A stretch of 64,000 nt of DNA from Sparassis latifolia (taxonomy: Eukaryota > Basidiomycota > Agaricomycetes > Polyporales > Sparassidaceae), in the NCBI GenBank assembly GCA_018466975.1, contig CM031556.1:2852001-2916000 (forward strand). The letters are read 5' to 3'. The notes under the pieces are model-generated. The model ran no database searches, was not told the DNA's origin, and saw only the letters and a program-made list of their open reading frames with translations. Below, one piece after another: positions 55,642 to 64,000 of this stretch (positions are counted from its first letter, which is position 1; the number at the start of each line of letters is the position of its first letter). The translations under genes were made by a program, and so were the position numbers.

Positions 55642-56617
55642 CTAACTATGAATATCGATGACACCCATGTCCCCTGCGTATTCTTCATTCGAAAATGTTT
55701 GTAAGATTTTGTCTGTGATGGCCTTGAACAGCGGCGCCGTAGACGTTTTCTGGTAGCGATACAACAGCTCAAATGATTGATGGCTGCCTGAATCTGCGAT
55801 ATCCTCCGCAGATGCTGTGTCCTCGGTTTGCGTGGCATCCAGTAGAGAGACGAGCTCGGTGTCAACGGGCAGACTACCGAGGAAGGTTAAGCCCTCGCGC
55901 CTTGCCATCTCCTTCCCCCCTCCTGTGGAGAAGACGTTGCTGATCTCGCCACAGCATGGGCAGACGTATCCACTCATGTTCTCAATGAGCCCGAGTAGAG
56001 GTATAGAAGTAGTGCGAGTGAAGGAGAGACACTTCATAGCATCCAGCAGGGCGACGGCCTGGGGCGTCGTTACGATAACGGCCGATATCCGAGAGTGCAC
56101 AGGGGCCATGTGTTCCACGAGCGACAGATGCTCGTCAGAGGTGCCTGCACACGAACGTAAGAGCGGCCAAGCACAGACGGACGGACCACGCACCAGGCGG
56201 TGTGTCGATGACGAGATAATCGAGGTCTCCCCACCGCACGTCGCTCAGAAACTGCCTGATCATCGCGTTCTTCTTCGGGCCCCTCCACACTACCGAGTCC
56301 TCCTTGCGCTTCAGCAGGAAGCCCACGCTCATGCACGCGAGCCGCGCCGCGCTCCCATCCGCGTAGACGGGCACCCACCCGTCGCTGCTCTGATGAACCG
56401 GGTGCCCGTCGAGCCCCAGCATGCGCGGAATAGAGGGCCCCGTGAGGTCGACGTCGAGTACGCCGACGCGCGCGGTGGGTGAGGACGCGCGGAGGGAGAG
56501 CGCGAGCTGCGTCGAGACGGAAGACTTGCCGACACCGCCCTTGCCCGAGCAGACGATGATGATGTGCTTGACGTGGCGGAGCCGTCGGGCGACGGGAGTG
56601 TCCTCGACAGCGGCCAT
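55642..56617 (-). CDS. CFD1: Cytosolic Fe-S cluster assembly scaffold CFD1 (NUBP2)
   Basis: P-loop scaffold NTPase of the cytosolic iron-sulfur assembly pathway; with Nbp35 it builds and transfers 4Fe-4S clusters. Start at 56617 ([20 protein letters not shown]). The deviant Walker A is [10 protein letters not shown], followed by [20 protein letters not shown] and [20 protein letters not shown]. Walker B is [11 protein letters not shown], where an intron (56200-56142) splits the Gly codon and continues [12 protein letters not shown]. The cluster-binding CxxC is CPCC in [15 protein letters not shown]. No N-terminal ferredoxin-like Cys block is present, which separates it from Nbp35. It ends [10 protein letters not shown]. 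The C-terminal part carries an insertion rich in Asp/Ser ([16 protein letters not shown]). Confidence 0.95.
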
Positions 56618-56967
56618 GGCAAGCGGGAGGGTTGTATGGTAGATTTCTCAGTCATCGTCCTCTGCGATCGCGTATGTCATGGAGATCATCCGTTTATGGA
56701 AGGTGTAGTAGTTAGACCAATTTATTTTATTTTATTTATTTATTGGCGAAGCTACCACTATAAGTAGACTGCCGCACGACCAAGGTGTGTGCGGCTGGCT
56801 GCTGGCGAAGGACAAGTAGACAAACGAACCTTGGTAATAACGAGTAGTACAACGGGAAAATGGATAATGATACATCGACGTCCCAGCAACTATCCAGGAC
56901 TAGAACAAAGCAGATGTCACACTCGGAACAACTCTGGTTTCATATTCCTGCGCAAGGCGACCGACAG
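56618..56967. other. Intergenic, 350 bp
   Basis: Between the CFD1 start and the RFC4 stop, both on the minus strand. A T/A tract (56720-56745, TTTATTTTATTTTATTTATT) may serve in termination of the CFD1-distal transcript or as a nucleosome-free promoter element of CFD1. Confidence 0.45.
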
Positions 56968-58374
56968 TCAGAACAATTTAGCGACAACTAGGAAGAAGGC
57001 TGACATTTTACAGAGTCGTGCCATGAGGCCACCGAGCTGGATGAGAGTGCCCACGCCCTCCAAGATGCGCATGTGTGTCCATCCAACCTCCTAGTCACAA
57101 ATCAAGATGGTGCAGGTAGGGCAGAGATCAATGGGACTACCTTGATATACTCCAGCTTCGTATATTCGGGTATCCTGTCCGCGAACATCAGTTATGGTTC
57201 TAGCTGCGGTCAAAGCGCGACCTACTCGTCGAAGGTCTTCACCACCCTGAATATTGTGACAACAATGTCCACGGCGCTATACCCTTGATCCCACAGTTCA
57301 TGCAGTTTCTCCATAGCGCCGTCTATGTTGCCCTTTAGACACGCCCGTATGATTGCCTGCACGACAATTGGGTGGGGCTGGTCGCAGACTTTGAAGACGT
57401 TGTCGCCGGATACGAAACCGAAGCCAGAATACGTCGATTGCAGGTTGTTAATTGCCTGACGCATATCACCCTCTGCCGTGAAAATGAGAGCTGTGAGGCC
57501 ATCGTCATTATACTTGACCTAAAGCGGTAGCAAAAATCAGACACTGTAGTCGTATACGCCTCAGCAAAGACACATACTTTCTCCATCTCACAAATTTCGA
57601 GGAGACGCTTCAGGATCTCCGTATCGCGCAGCTTCCCGTATCGCAAGATCGCACATCGACTTTGTATGGGCTCTATAATCTTATTTGACATGTTGCATGC
57701 TAATGCGAACCGCGTAGTGTTCGCGAAAATCTCCATAGTACGGCGCAGTGCCTGCTGTGCCCCTGGTGTCATGCTGCAACGAGGTCAGTCCGTCCAATGT
57801 TAATAGCAACGGGTAGGGAGTACCTGTCTGCTTCATCGAGAATGACAATTTTGTGCCTCCCTGGCGGAAGCGTGACTTTCTTCTGCGCAAAGCCCTTGAT
57901 TTTGTTCCGAACGACGTCAATACCTCTATGACCGTGGTCGTAAGTCTTGTGGCACCAAGCAAAGCAAGCAACGCACCTCTCGTCCGACGCATTCAACTCC
58001 AAAACACCTTCTTTGTACGCATCGCCTAGCAACTGATGTGCCAAACAGTGTATGCTTGTAGTTTTTCCTATACCTGGCATTCCCTACAAGGCAACCGAAC
58101 TGAGCCACATGGCAAGAAGGTCACGAAGGAACATACAGATATAATGATGTGTGGACAGTTGCCGTCTCGAGCTATAACTTTCAAGCGTTCTATCGTATCC
58201 GAATTGCCAACTACGTCGTCTAGCACTTTTGGTCTGTACTTCTCTACCCTGAACGCAGACGTCAGACGGCTTTACAGAAGACCAGATGAGTCACACGCGC
58301 CATGGCAGTTCATATGGAACATCTGAAGAGTTTCCGTTCGCCGGAGCTTTGCCTTTAGCAGACGACGAGGCCAT
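56968..58374 (-). CDS. RFC4: Replication factor C small subunit (yeast Rfc4, human RFC2/p40)
   Basis: AAA+ clamp-loader subunit that opens PCNA at primer ends. The start at 58374 gives [17 protein letters not shown] then VPYELPW. The next exon reads [15 protein letters not shown], which requires a GC donor at 58300 (intron 58249-58300). Walker A is [10 protein letters not shown] (usual form GPPGTGKTT). [28 protein letters not shown], Walker B ILDEADS and the arginine finger segment [13 protein letters not shown] follow. Later exons give [20 protein letters not shown] and [14 protein letters not shown]. The last exon is [20 protein letters not shown] to [18 protein letters not shown]. Order and motifs match human RFC2. 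The Walker A substitutions (Met for the first Pro, Ile for Thr) are mild departures. Confidence 0.95.
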
Positions 58375-58492
58375 GGACTCTGGAGGCGGGATGAGGTGGT
58401 GGACAAGGAACGCGTCGCATGTGACAGGACGCGCCGGAAGACGCGTGACCGTCACGCTCAATCTTTGACTGGAGACTGTCACGCCAACTGCG
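58375..58492. promoter_or_regulatory. Bidirectional promoter RFC4 / mitochondrial SerRS
   Basis: 118 bp between divergent start codons. ACGCGCC and ACGCGTG lie at 58428-58448, close to the MCB element (ACGCGT) that controls S-phase genes; ACGCGT itself is present at 58440-58445. This would fit cell-cycle expression of RFC4. Confidence 0.55.
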
Positions 58493-60130
58493 ATGCCTCG
58501 ACCCACTACAGTTCTCCGTCAACTTGCTGCGAGGCGATCCTGTGAGTCTCAGACGTTCTTTCTATGTATTTTTACATTAAAATTGGCTTGAGGCGCCAGA
58601 GTTCGCGCCTTCGCTTCCAAGGCAGAGCCGCAAATAACAACCGAGCTGCCCAAAGCTCGTCTGGATTACCGACACATATCTGAGAATGTCGTCTACAAGT
58701 CACACAATGCGTTCAATCGCAAGTCGTTACTCCCTGTTGGAGCCTTACAAACTATAGCCCGACTCTACGGGGAGCAGAGAGAACTGGGGTCGCAGCTGGG
58801 CAAAAAGACATGTTCGCAATGCGATTGGCGAGCGTGTGCGCACCAGTTCACACGACCCTCAGCTAAAGCAGGCCGTGCTCGATGAGGCGAAGTCTTTGAA
58901 GGCGGAGATCGCAGAGATCGAAGACAAGTTGTCGGAAGTCGAAGACGAGCTGTACCGGCTTGCCATGGCTATTCCTAACGATACTCACCCAGAATCACCA
59001 ATCGGCCCAGAGTCTGCAGCTGCGGTTCTGTCAGTACATGGCCCGGATCCACTGCCTGCTTCTCCTTCCAGAGACCATGTCGCTATCTGCCGTGCCCTTG
59101 ATCTCATCGACCTTGAGGCAGCTGCTACTGTGACAGGTTGGTCGTGGTACTATCTCAAGAACGAAGGCGCGCTTTTGGAGATCGCATTGATCAATTACGC
59201 TCTCAGTCTTGCCATGAAGCACGGGTTTACTCCCATCACCACGCCAGACGCGGTGCGCGCAGACATCGCATACCGCTGCGGATTCCAGCCGCGTGACCCA
59301 GACATCAACCCGCCCGTCTCGCAAATGTATCATATCACCAACAGCCTCGTCGCCCCGTCTGCCGCTGGAGAAGTCACGCAGCCTCGTCCAGGCCTCGTAC
59401 TTGCAGGCACAGCAGAGATACCCCTCGCTGGCATGTTCGCCAACAAAATTCTTTCTCCGCGGGAGTTACCTATCAAGGTTGTCGGTCTTGGTCATGCATT
59501 CCGTGCAGAGGCTGGTGCTCGTGGAGCCGACACAAGAGGGCTCTACCGCGTCCATCAATTCACAAAGTTGGAACTGTTCGCGGTCACAGAGGGAAGTGAG
59601 AGTGACGACATGATGGAGGTTATGAAGCGCCTTCAAACTGAGATATGCAAGAATTTAGGTTTCCCGTACAGGCGAGTCCTCAAGTCAACGCAATCAGCTC
59701 AAGTAGAATCTGACATTTGGCCAGAGTTCTCGACATGCCCACCGAAGAACTCGGTGCTAGTGCGTACCGGAAGTACGACATTGAAGCCTGGATGCCTGGC
59801 CGTGGCAGCTGGGGAGAGATATCCTCCACATCAAATTGTACCGACTACCAGGCCCGCCGTCTGCACATCCGCCATCGGAGACCCGTTCCAGCGGGTAATC
59901 CAGCTGTAGCACAGTCCACCGACTCTCCCACACCTTCAGATACTGCTAGATTACCGTTCGCTCATACGCTAAACGGTACAGCCGCTGCCGTTCCCCGACT
60001 TATCGTCGCGTTGGTGGAGAATGGGGCACGGTTTAACGAATCCGGAACTGCAATTGGAATCGACCTGCCACGTTGTCTGCAGCCGTTCTGGGTGGTAGGA
60101 AGCCAGAGGGACATCATACGATGGGTTTGA
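58493..60130 (+). CDS. DIA4: Mitochondrial seryl-tRNA synthetase, with apparent frameshift
   Basis: Class II synthetase charging mitochondrial tRNA-Ser. Exon 1 (58493-58540) encodes MPRPTTVLRQLAARRS, a presequence; an intron leads to RVRAFASKAEPQITTELPKA and DYRHISENVVYKSHNAFNRK. The N-terminal coiled arm follows (LKQAVLDEAKSLKAEIAEIE). Motif 2 is in GLGHAFRAEAGARGADTRGL with YRVHQFTKLELFAV. After a GC-AG intron (59672-59724) comes VLDMPTEELGASAYRKYDIE and GRGSWGEISSTSNCTDYQ. Motif 3 is LNGTAAAVPRLIVALVENGA. The frame before and after the A5 run at 58802-58806 differs by one base: QLGKK must continue as RHVRNAIGERVRTS, which lies one frame over. No intron fits, so either a base is wrong in the sequence or this allele is damaged. 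Confidence 0.9.
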
Positions 60131-60781
60131 CAGCAGCTTGAAGGCTTCGTGTCATGTTAGTAGCACCTCTATTCCACCGGATTGCAGTATGGAGCGACCG
60201 AGGCCGTGTTCTGAATAGGCTGCGTTTCCATTTGTCTTGGTTTCACCAAGCTCTGAACGATCGTGATTTGACAAATGAACGTGCGATGTTACACTGAAAT
60301 GTTCTCGTATAAAGCCGGAATGCCTATAGGAGTCGCGACTACCTCGACGGCGCAAATCCGCGGGAGACGGTATCAAATTCTCCTCCTGACTTGTATCAGC
60401 TGGGACTTCTAAGCTTCTTGGTTGCACCCCATTTCGTAGCAGATGACTTCAGCCTGGTCCAGGTGGCACGAGGAGCCTCCAGCCTGGATGAGTACTCTTC
60501 CGAGTGCATGGCTACGGTTCAACCAGCTGTTTTCCACCGCGAACTGTCGTCACTTTCTCCTATGTGTGCGGCCATAAAGGGGTCTTTCGTGTTGCATCAT
60601 TCCCTTCAGTCGGTTCCCGATCGTTCGAACGAGCTCGAGACATGACGCATTAGATCACCTCTGGCCGCCTGCACTCCACGGTTGACGAGGACCCTCTCAT
60701 ATATAAGACCTGGTGGAGTCAACCGGAACCCAGCTCATCTGAAGTACCTACCTACCACTCACATACTCTCATATCACCAAA
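60131..60781 (+). other. Promoter region of the HSP20 gene
   Basis: No gene is supported in this 651-bp stretch. A TATA box (TATATAAG) lies at 60700-60707, 75 bp before the ATG. Four TTC/GAA units at 60600, 60605, 60614 and 60624 lie on an approximately 5-bp grid, resembling a gapped heat-shock element. Confidence 0.5.
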
Positions 60782-61347
60782 ATGTCTCTTACTCGCTGGT
60801 TCAACGAGCCTTTCTATGGTATGTCGGACTTTGATCGTATGTTCGATGATGCCTTCACTCGCCGCGCCACGGACCTCGGCAGCCTTCGAGAGCACGGTGG
60901 TGCGCGCGGCCTAATGCCGAGGTGCGTGATTTGTTCTTTCTACAACGTTCCGCCTTCTGATCGTACACGCGTAGGATGGACCTCCATGAGGACACCAAGA
61001 GTAACGTCGTCACCGCTTCATTCGAGTTGCCCGGTTTGAAGAAGGAAGACGTCGACATCGACGTGCAGAACAACGTCTTGACGGTCTCCGGCGAGTCTAA
61101 GATGTCTAGCGAGCACGAGGAGAGCGGATACACCATCCATGAGCGCCGCTCGGGCAAATTCACGCGGGCAGTCTCCCTCCCGCACGGCGTGAAGGTGAGT
61201 GATACGTTCTTGTCCAGCTCCTTGAAGGCTAACACACATCTGAATAGCCGAACGATATTAAAGCGCACATGGAGAATGGCGTCTTGACGGTCTCCTACCC
61301 CAAGGTGACCCCGGAGGCAAGTGTAAAGAAGATCGCCATTTCTTAAG
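60782..61347 (+). CDS. HSP20 / alpha-crystallin small heat-shock protein
   Basis: ATP-independent holdase chaperone. Exon 1 (60782-60921) encodes the flexible N-terminus MSLTRWFNEPFYGMSDFDRM ending GLMPR. The intron ends at GTAG 60975, followed by MDLHEDTKSNVVTASFELPG, the start of the alpha-crystallin domain. KKEDVDIDVQNNVLTVSGES and SGKFTRAVSLPHGVK follow. The last exon supplies PNDIKAHMENGVLTVSYPK and the tail ASVKKIAIS, which includes the IxI-like anchoring motif (IAI). About 155 residues, normal for the fungal Hsp20 class. It is probably cytosolic; there is no signal sequence. Heat control is suggested by the promoter. Confidence 0.95.
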
Positions 61348-61665
61348 GGTTGTGTCGAGTCGCAGGATGTATCTTCGAGCGGTGTAAGATACTTAGTGTA
61401 CGATAACTTGTCGAGCGATTCTGAAGCAAAATTGATTCAAGTCCTCTGGCTTTTGTCTGTCTGAGACTGCATGGATCATTTCGACGATTGCCTGAGTCGT
61501 TTACGGCTTCAAGACCCGCTCTCGTCCGATGACGAGGACGAGAGGGCGTAAGCGGGGAGCACAGACTGGCCGCCGGCGGTGGAGGCGATAAGAGCTGATA
61601 AGATTACACGGCGCATCATGGCTTGATTCTCCACTCCCACTGCTACCTCAACATTAATGTCTGCC
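61348..61665. other. Intergenic, 318 bp
   Basis: Between HSP20 and the VHS/GAT gene, both on the plus strand. A short inverted Asp/Glu-codon-like stretch (TCGTCCGATGACGAGGACGA at 61522) is notable only for its symmetry. No gene is seen. Confidence 0.45.
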
Positions 61666-63710
61666 ATGCAGCTCGCGAAACAAGCGTATACCGCCTTCAA
61701 TCGCGAGAAACCGCACGTATGTTCCTCGCATCGTCAGCGGACGTGATCTCAATACCCAATCTTGTAGTCTTCCATCACCGAATGGATCGAGATCCTGACG
61801 ACAAATGAGTATGAAGACGAAGCTTACGATGGGTATGTATCTGCATTGAGTCACTGACCCTGTATACCATACTCACATTACTCCGAGTTCTTAGGATTCC
61901 AGAGGTCGTCGACTCCATTAACATTCAGGCTACTGGGTGAGTTTCGTTTTATCCGCAGCACACACCGCTAATCGTTTGGCGGATAGTCCTGCGGAGGCAT
62001 CCAGAGCTATAAGGAAGAAGCTCAAGCACGGAAATGCTCATCAGCAATACCGTGCACTAGTTGTGAGCGCACTTTCTCTTTTCCTACGACCCTCGGCATT
62101 ATAACCTTCCCCGATCGACTAGATTCTGAGAGCGATCGTCGAAAATGGCGGCCACAAGTTTCAGAGTAAGCTCTTCGCACGCTGAATCGGCTTACCGGGT
62201 GATAACAGAAGCCAACTGCTACTCCAGCTTCGTTCGCCGACTCACAACTTACCGACGCCATAAGGACGATAGTGTCCGACGCTTCCACCGATCCCAAAGT
62301 GAAGAAGAAAGTCATCTCTGTCCTCTCTTCATGGCATTCCCAATTCAAGGATGACCCCGACATGCAGCTCGTCGCCGGCCTTGCTAGGCAATGCAGAATA
62401 CCCGATGTGCAGCGCGAGGCGCATCGAATTCAGGCGCACAAGCAGGCAATGGAGACGGAAACGGAGGAGAGAAAGAAAAGAGAAGAAGAGAAACAGCAGA
62501 AAGAGGAGGAGAAGCGGAAGTCGAAGGAGAAGGCGAAGAAGGAGCGGGAACGAAAGGAGGAGGAAGAGAAGCGAAAGAAGGCTGTTCGCAGCAAGGTCAA
62601 GAGAAAGGCTTTCGATTTTGAACAGGTCAGACATATCTAAATTCTTTTGTGAAACGTATTACTGAACGGCGCATGTAGGAGAAGCCCCAGATTCTGATTG
62701 CCATCGCGAATGCATCGCAAGCCTCCAATAATCTTGTCAATGCTATCACTGTGCGCTCATATTACCACACGTGATTTATATCCTCACTTTGTCGTAGCTC
62801 GTCGACACTGCGCATGACAGTCTTCTAAGCAACGAGCGTGTACAAGATTGCCTCGGTAAGGCCAAGCTGGCAAGGAAGCAAATCGTGAGATATATTCAGG
62901 TGACGTCGGCTTTGAAATTCATTCACGGTACCGTACGTTAAAATCCATTTCGCACTCTAGCTCGTGGAGAACGAGGACGTAATAGGCACACTCATCGAGT
63001 CCAATGACCGCATCATCGCTGCTTTGGAAAGTTATGACAGAGTTCGTGCCGATCATGTTTCCTTATTCTTGCTGTAGACTTACTGCTACCGTGCAGCTCT
63101 CCAAGCCTAACATTACTGAGACGGACGTGAAGGATGTTCAGGAAGGCCTTGCTGCTGCCAAGCTCAATGACTCCGAACTCGGAAAGCTTCAGGAGAAGCA
63201 ACGTGCGGCGGTACAACGATCCCTTGAACGCGCTGGTTCGTCTGCCCAGTTATACGAGAAAGATAGGGATACAGGCACTGCAGAATACGTGCATCCTGAC
63301 TTACAGGATCTGAATTTCGGGCTACTAGGTGCAGAGGAGAAGTGCGTATGCTGCACGGACTGCTGATATCATTGTCACCGTTGACACTCTTGATGCATAG
63401 AAATCTACCCCCACCATTGCAGCCATCTGCCCCACGTTCTTATGACGACGACAAGTGGCGCCGAGGTTCCCTCTCAGATTTCAGCGACTATCAGTCGTCC
63501 GACGAGGAGGCCCACGAACGTAATGCTGCCTCCGGTTCTACTTCACCTCGTGGGTATGTCGACGTGTCGGACGACGAAGATGTGGACGTGCGGCGCGATC
63601 CGCACAAGGGATTGCTCGAGGAGGACCCCTTTGCAGATCCCTTTGTCGACCAAGATGATCCGGGTACCCCGGAACTCCCCAGTGTTGGCAGGCGCGAAGT
63701 GGTGTGGTGA
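61666..63710 (+). CDS. LSB5: VHS/GAT-domain endocytic adaptor, LSB5-like
   Basis: Adaptor of the Lsb5 type, which binds ubiquitin and Las17/Sla1 and links membrane traffic with actin. The start at 61666 gives MQLAKQAYTAFNREKPH, joined by a 48-nt-class intron to SSITEWIEILTTNEYEDEAY, the VHS start. The VHS core continues with IPEVVDSINIQATGPAEASR, AIRKKLKHGNAHQQYRALVI and LRAIVENGGHKFQ. Splicing at A|GTAAGC then gives KPTATPASFADSQLTDAIRT and DPKVKKKVISVLSSWHSQFK. A highly charged Lys/Glu single helix follows (62450-62610). The GAT domain is LVDTAHDSLLSNERVQDCLG to QLVENEDVIGTLIESNDRI. The tail is acidic with EEDPFADPF-like NPF-type clusters, ending REVVW. Around ten exons. Confidence 0.9.
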
Positions 63711-64000
63711 AAGGACGACGACCAAGTTTTCGACGGATGTAAGACTTCTTTGAATTAGTGTAAGAATACCTCCACAGTGCTAGACAAAGACTAGTAAACT
63801 TCCGGAGTGCTATTACCCTGTATTCCCATGACAATTCATATGTAATGCTCCTGTCTGGATACTACAGACGCTAAGTTAATCCAAGGGATGCGACAAGTAC
63901 TTGTGCCCCACTGACCAAGCCTGAGCCATACAGTATCCAGACGATTCCACATGCTTCATTATTCCGAACCTGTAGAATACAACAACCTCGAGTAACCTTG
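63711..64000. other. 3' flank of the LSB5-like gene
   Basis: 290 bp to the window edge. No gene or recognisable signal beyond A/T-rich 3' sequence. Confidence 0.5.

Noticed and set aside
55176..55865. 229-codon minus frame overlapping CFD1
   Set aside because: Shares DNA with the CFD1 C-terminus in another frame and shows no motif.
55817..56482. 221-codon plus frame
   Set aside because: Antisense shadow of CFD1 in a G/C-rich segment.
62329..62634. Leu/Phe-rich minus frame resembling a membrane protein
   Set aside because: It is the complement of the Lys/Glu-rich helix of the LSB5-like gene; the hydrophobicity is a by-product of codon complementarity.

Overview
The window is nuclear DNA from a filamentous fungus, most likely a basidiomycete of the Agaricomycetes type. 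Genes are closely packed on both strands and are broken by many short introns of about 48-65 nt with GT-AG (sometimes GC-AG) ends. The proteins are eukaryotic housekeeping families. Several long, disordered Ser/Pro-rich proteins and a fungal-type transcription factor remnant fit this assignment. The species cannot be named from the sequence alone.

Layout. 1-8.9 kb: 3' part of RPB2 (Pol II second subunit), a PTM1/GPR107-type seven-helix protein, sorting nexin SNX4 and the HORMA protein REV7. 8.9-13.3 kb: a gene-poor accessory island with a diverged direct repeat pair, palindromes, a 652-bp hAT-type MITE with intact 8-bp target duplications, a CTACAG-rich patch and a decayed fungal-specific transcription factor. 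13.5-24 kb: an MFS transporter, the splicing factor CWC25, a small voltage-sensor-like membrane protein, a 2-kb gene-free stretch and a large disordered protein. 24.4-38.7 kb: SLA2, SHY1/SURF1, a newly assembled three-exon gene of unknown function (30052-31111), a large membrane-anchored protein, a CxxC zinc-motif protein and BDP1 (TFIIIB). 39.5-45.8 kb: tRNA-Phe, a secreted RNase T2, a METTL-type methyltransferase, an Hst3/Hst4-class sirtuin and RPB6. 46.9-54.5 kb: a multi-RRM RNA-binding protein, a lipase pseudogene with an internal deletion and a conserved unknown protein. 55.6-63.7 kb: CFD1, RFC4 (small RFC subunit), mitochondrial seryl-tRNA synthetase (apparent frameshift), an HSP20 chaperone and an LSB5-type VHS/GAT protein.

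The genes do not form a pathway cluster. Several are transcription or genome-maintenance parts (RPB2, RPB6, BDP1, CWC25, REV7, RFC4, sirtuin), others serve endocytic and endosomal traffic (SNX4, SLA2, LSB5-like) or organelle biogenesis (SHY1, CFD1, mitochondrial SerRS). Many pairs are divergent over about 90-200 bp, implying shared promoters. No CRISPR array, operon, prophage or secondary-metabolite cluster is present. The least ordinary signals are the hAT MITE with its exact target duplication, the TCACGTGA-containing repeat pair beside REV7, the two decayed genes, the hidden gene at 30 kb, the three GC-AG introns and the mitochondrial SerRS frameshift.
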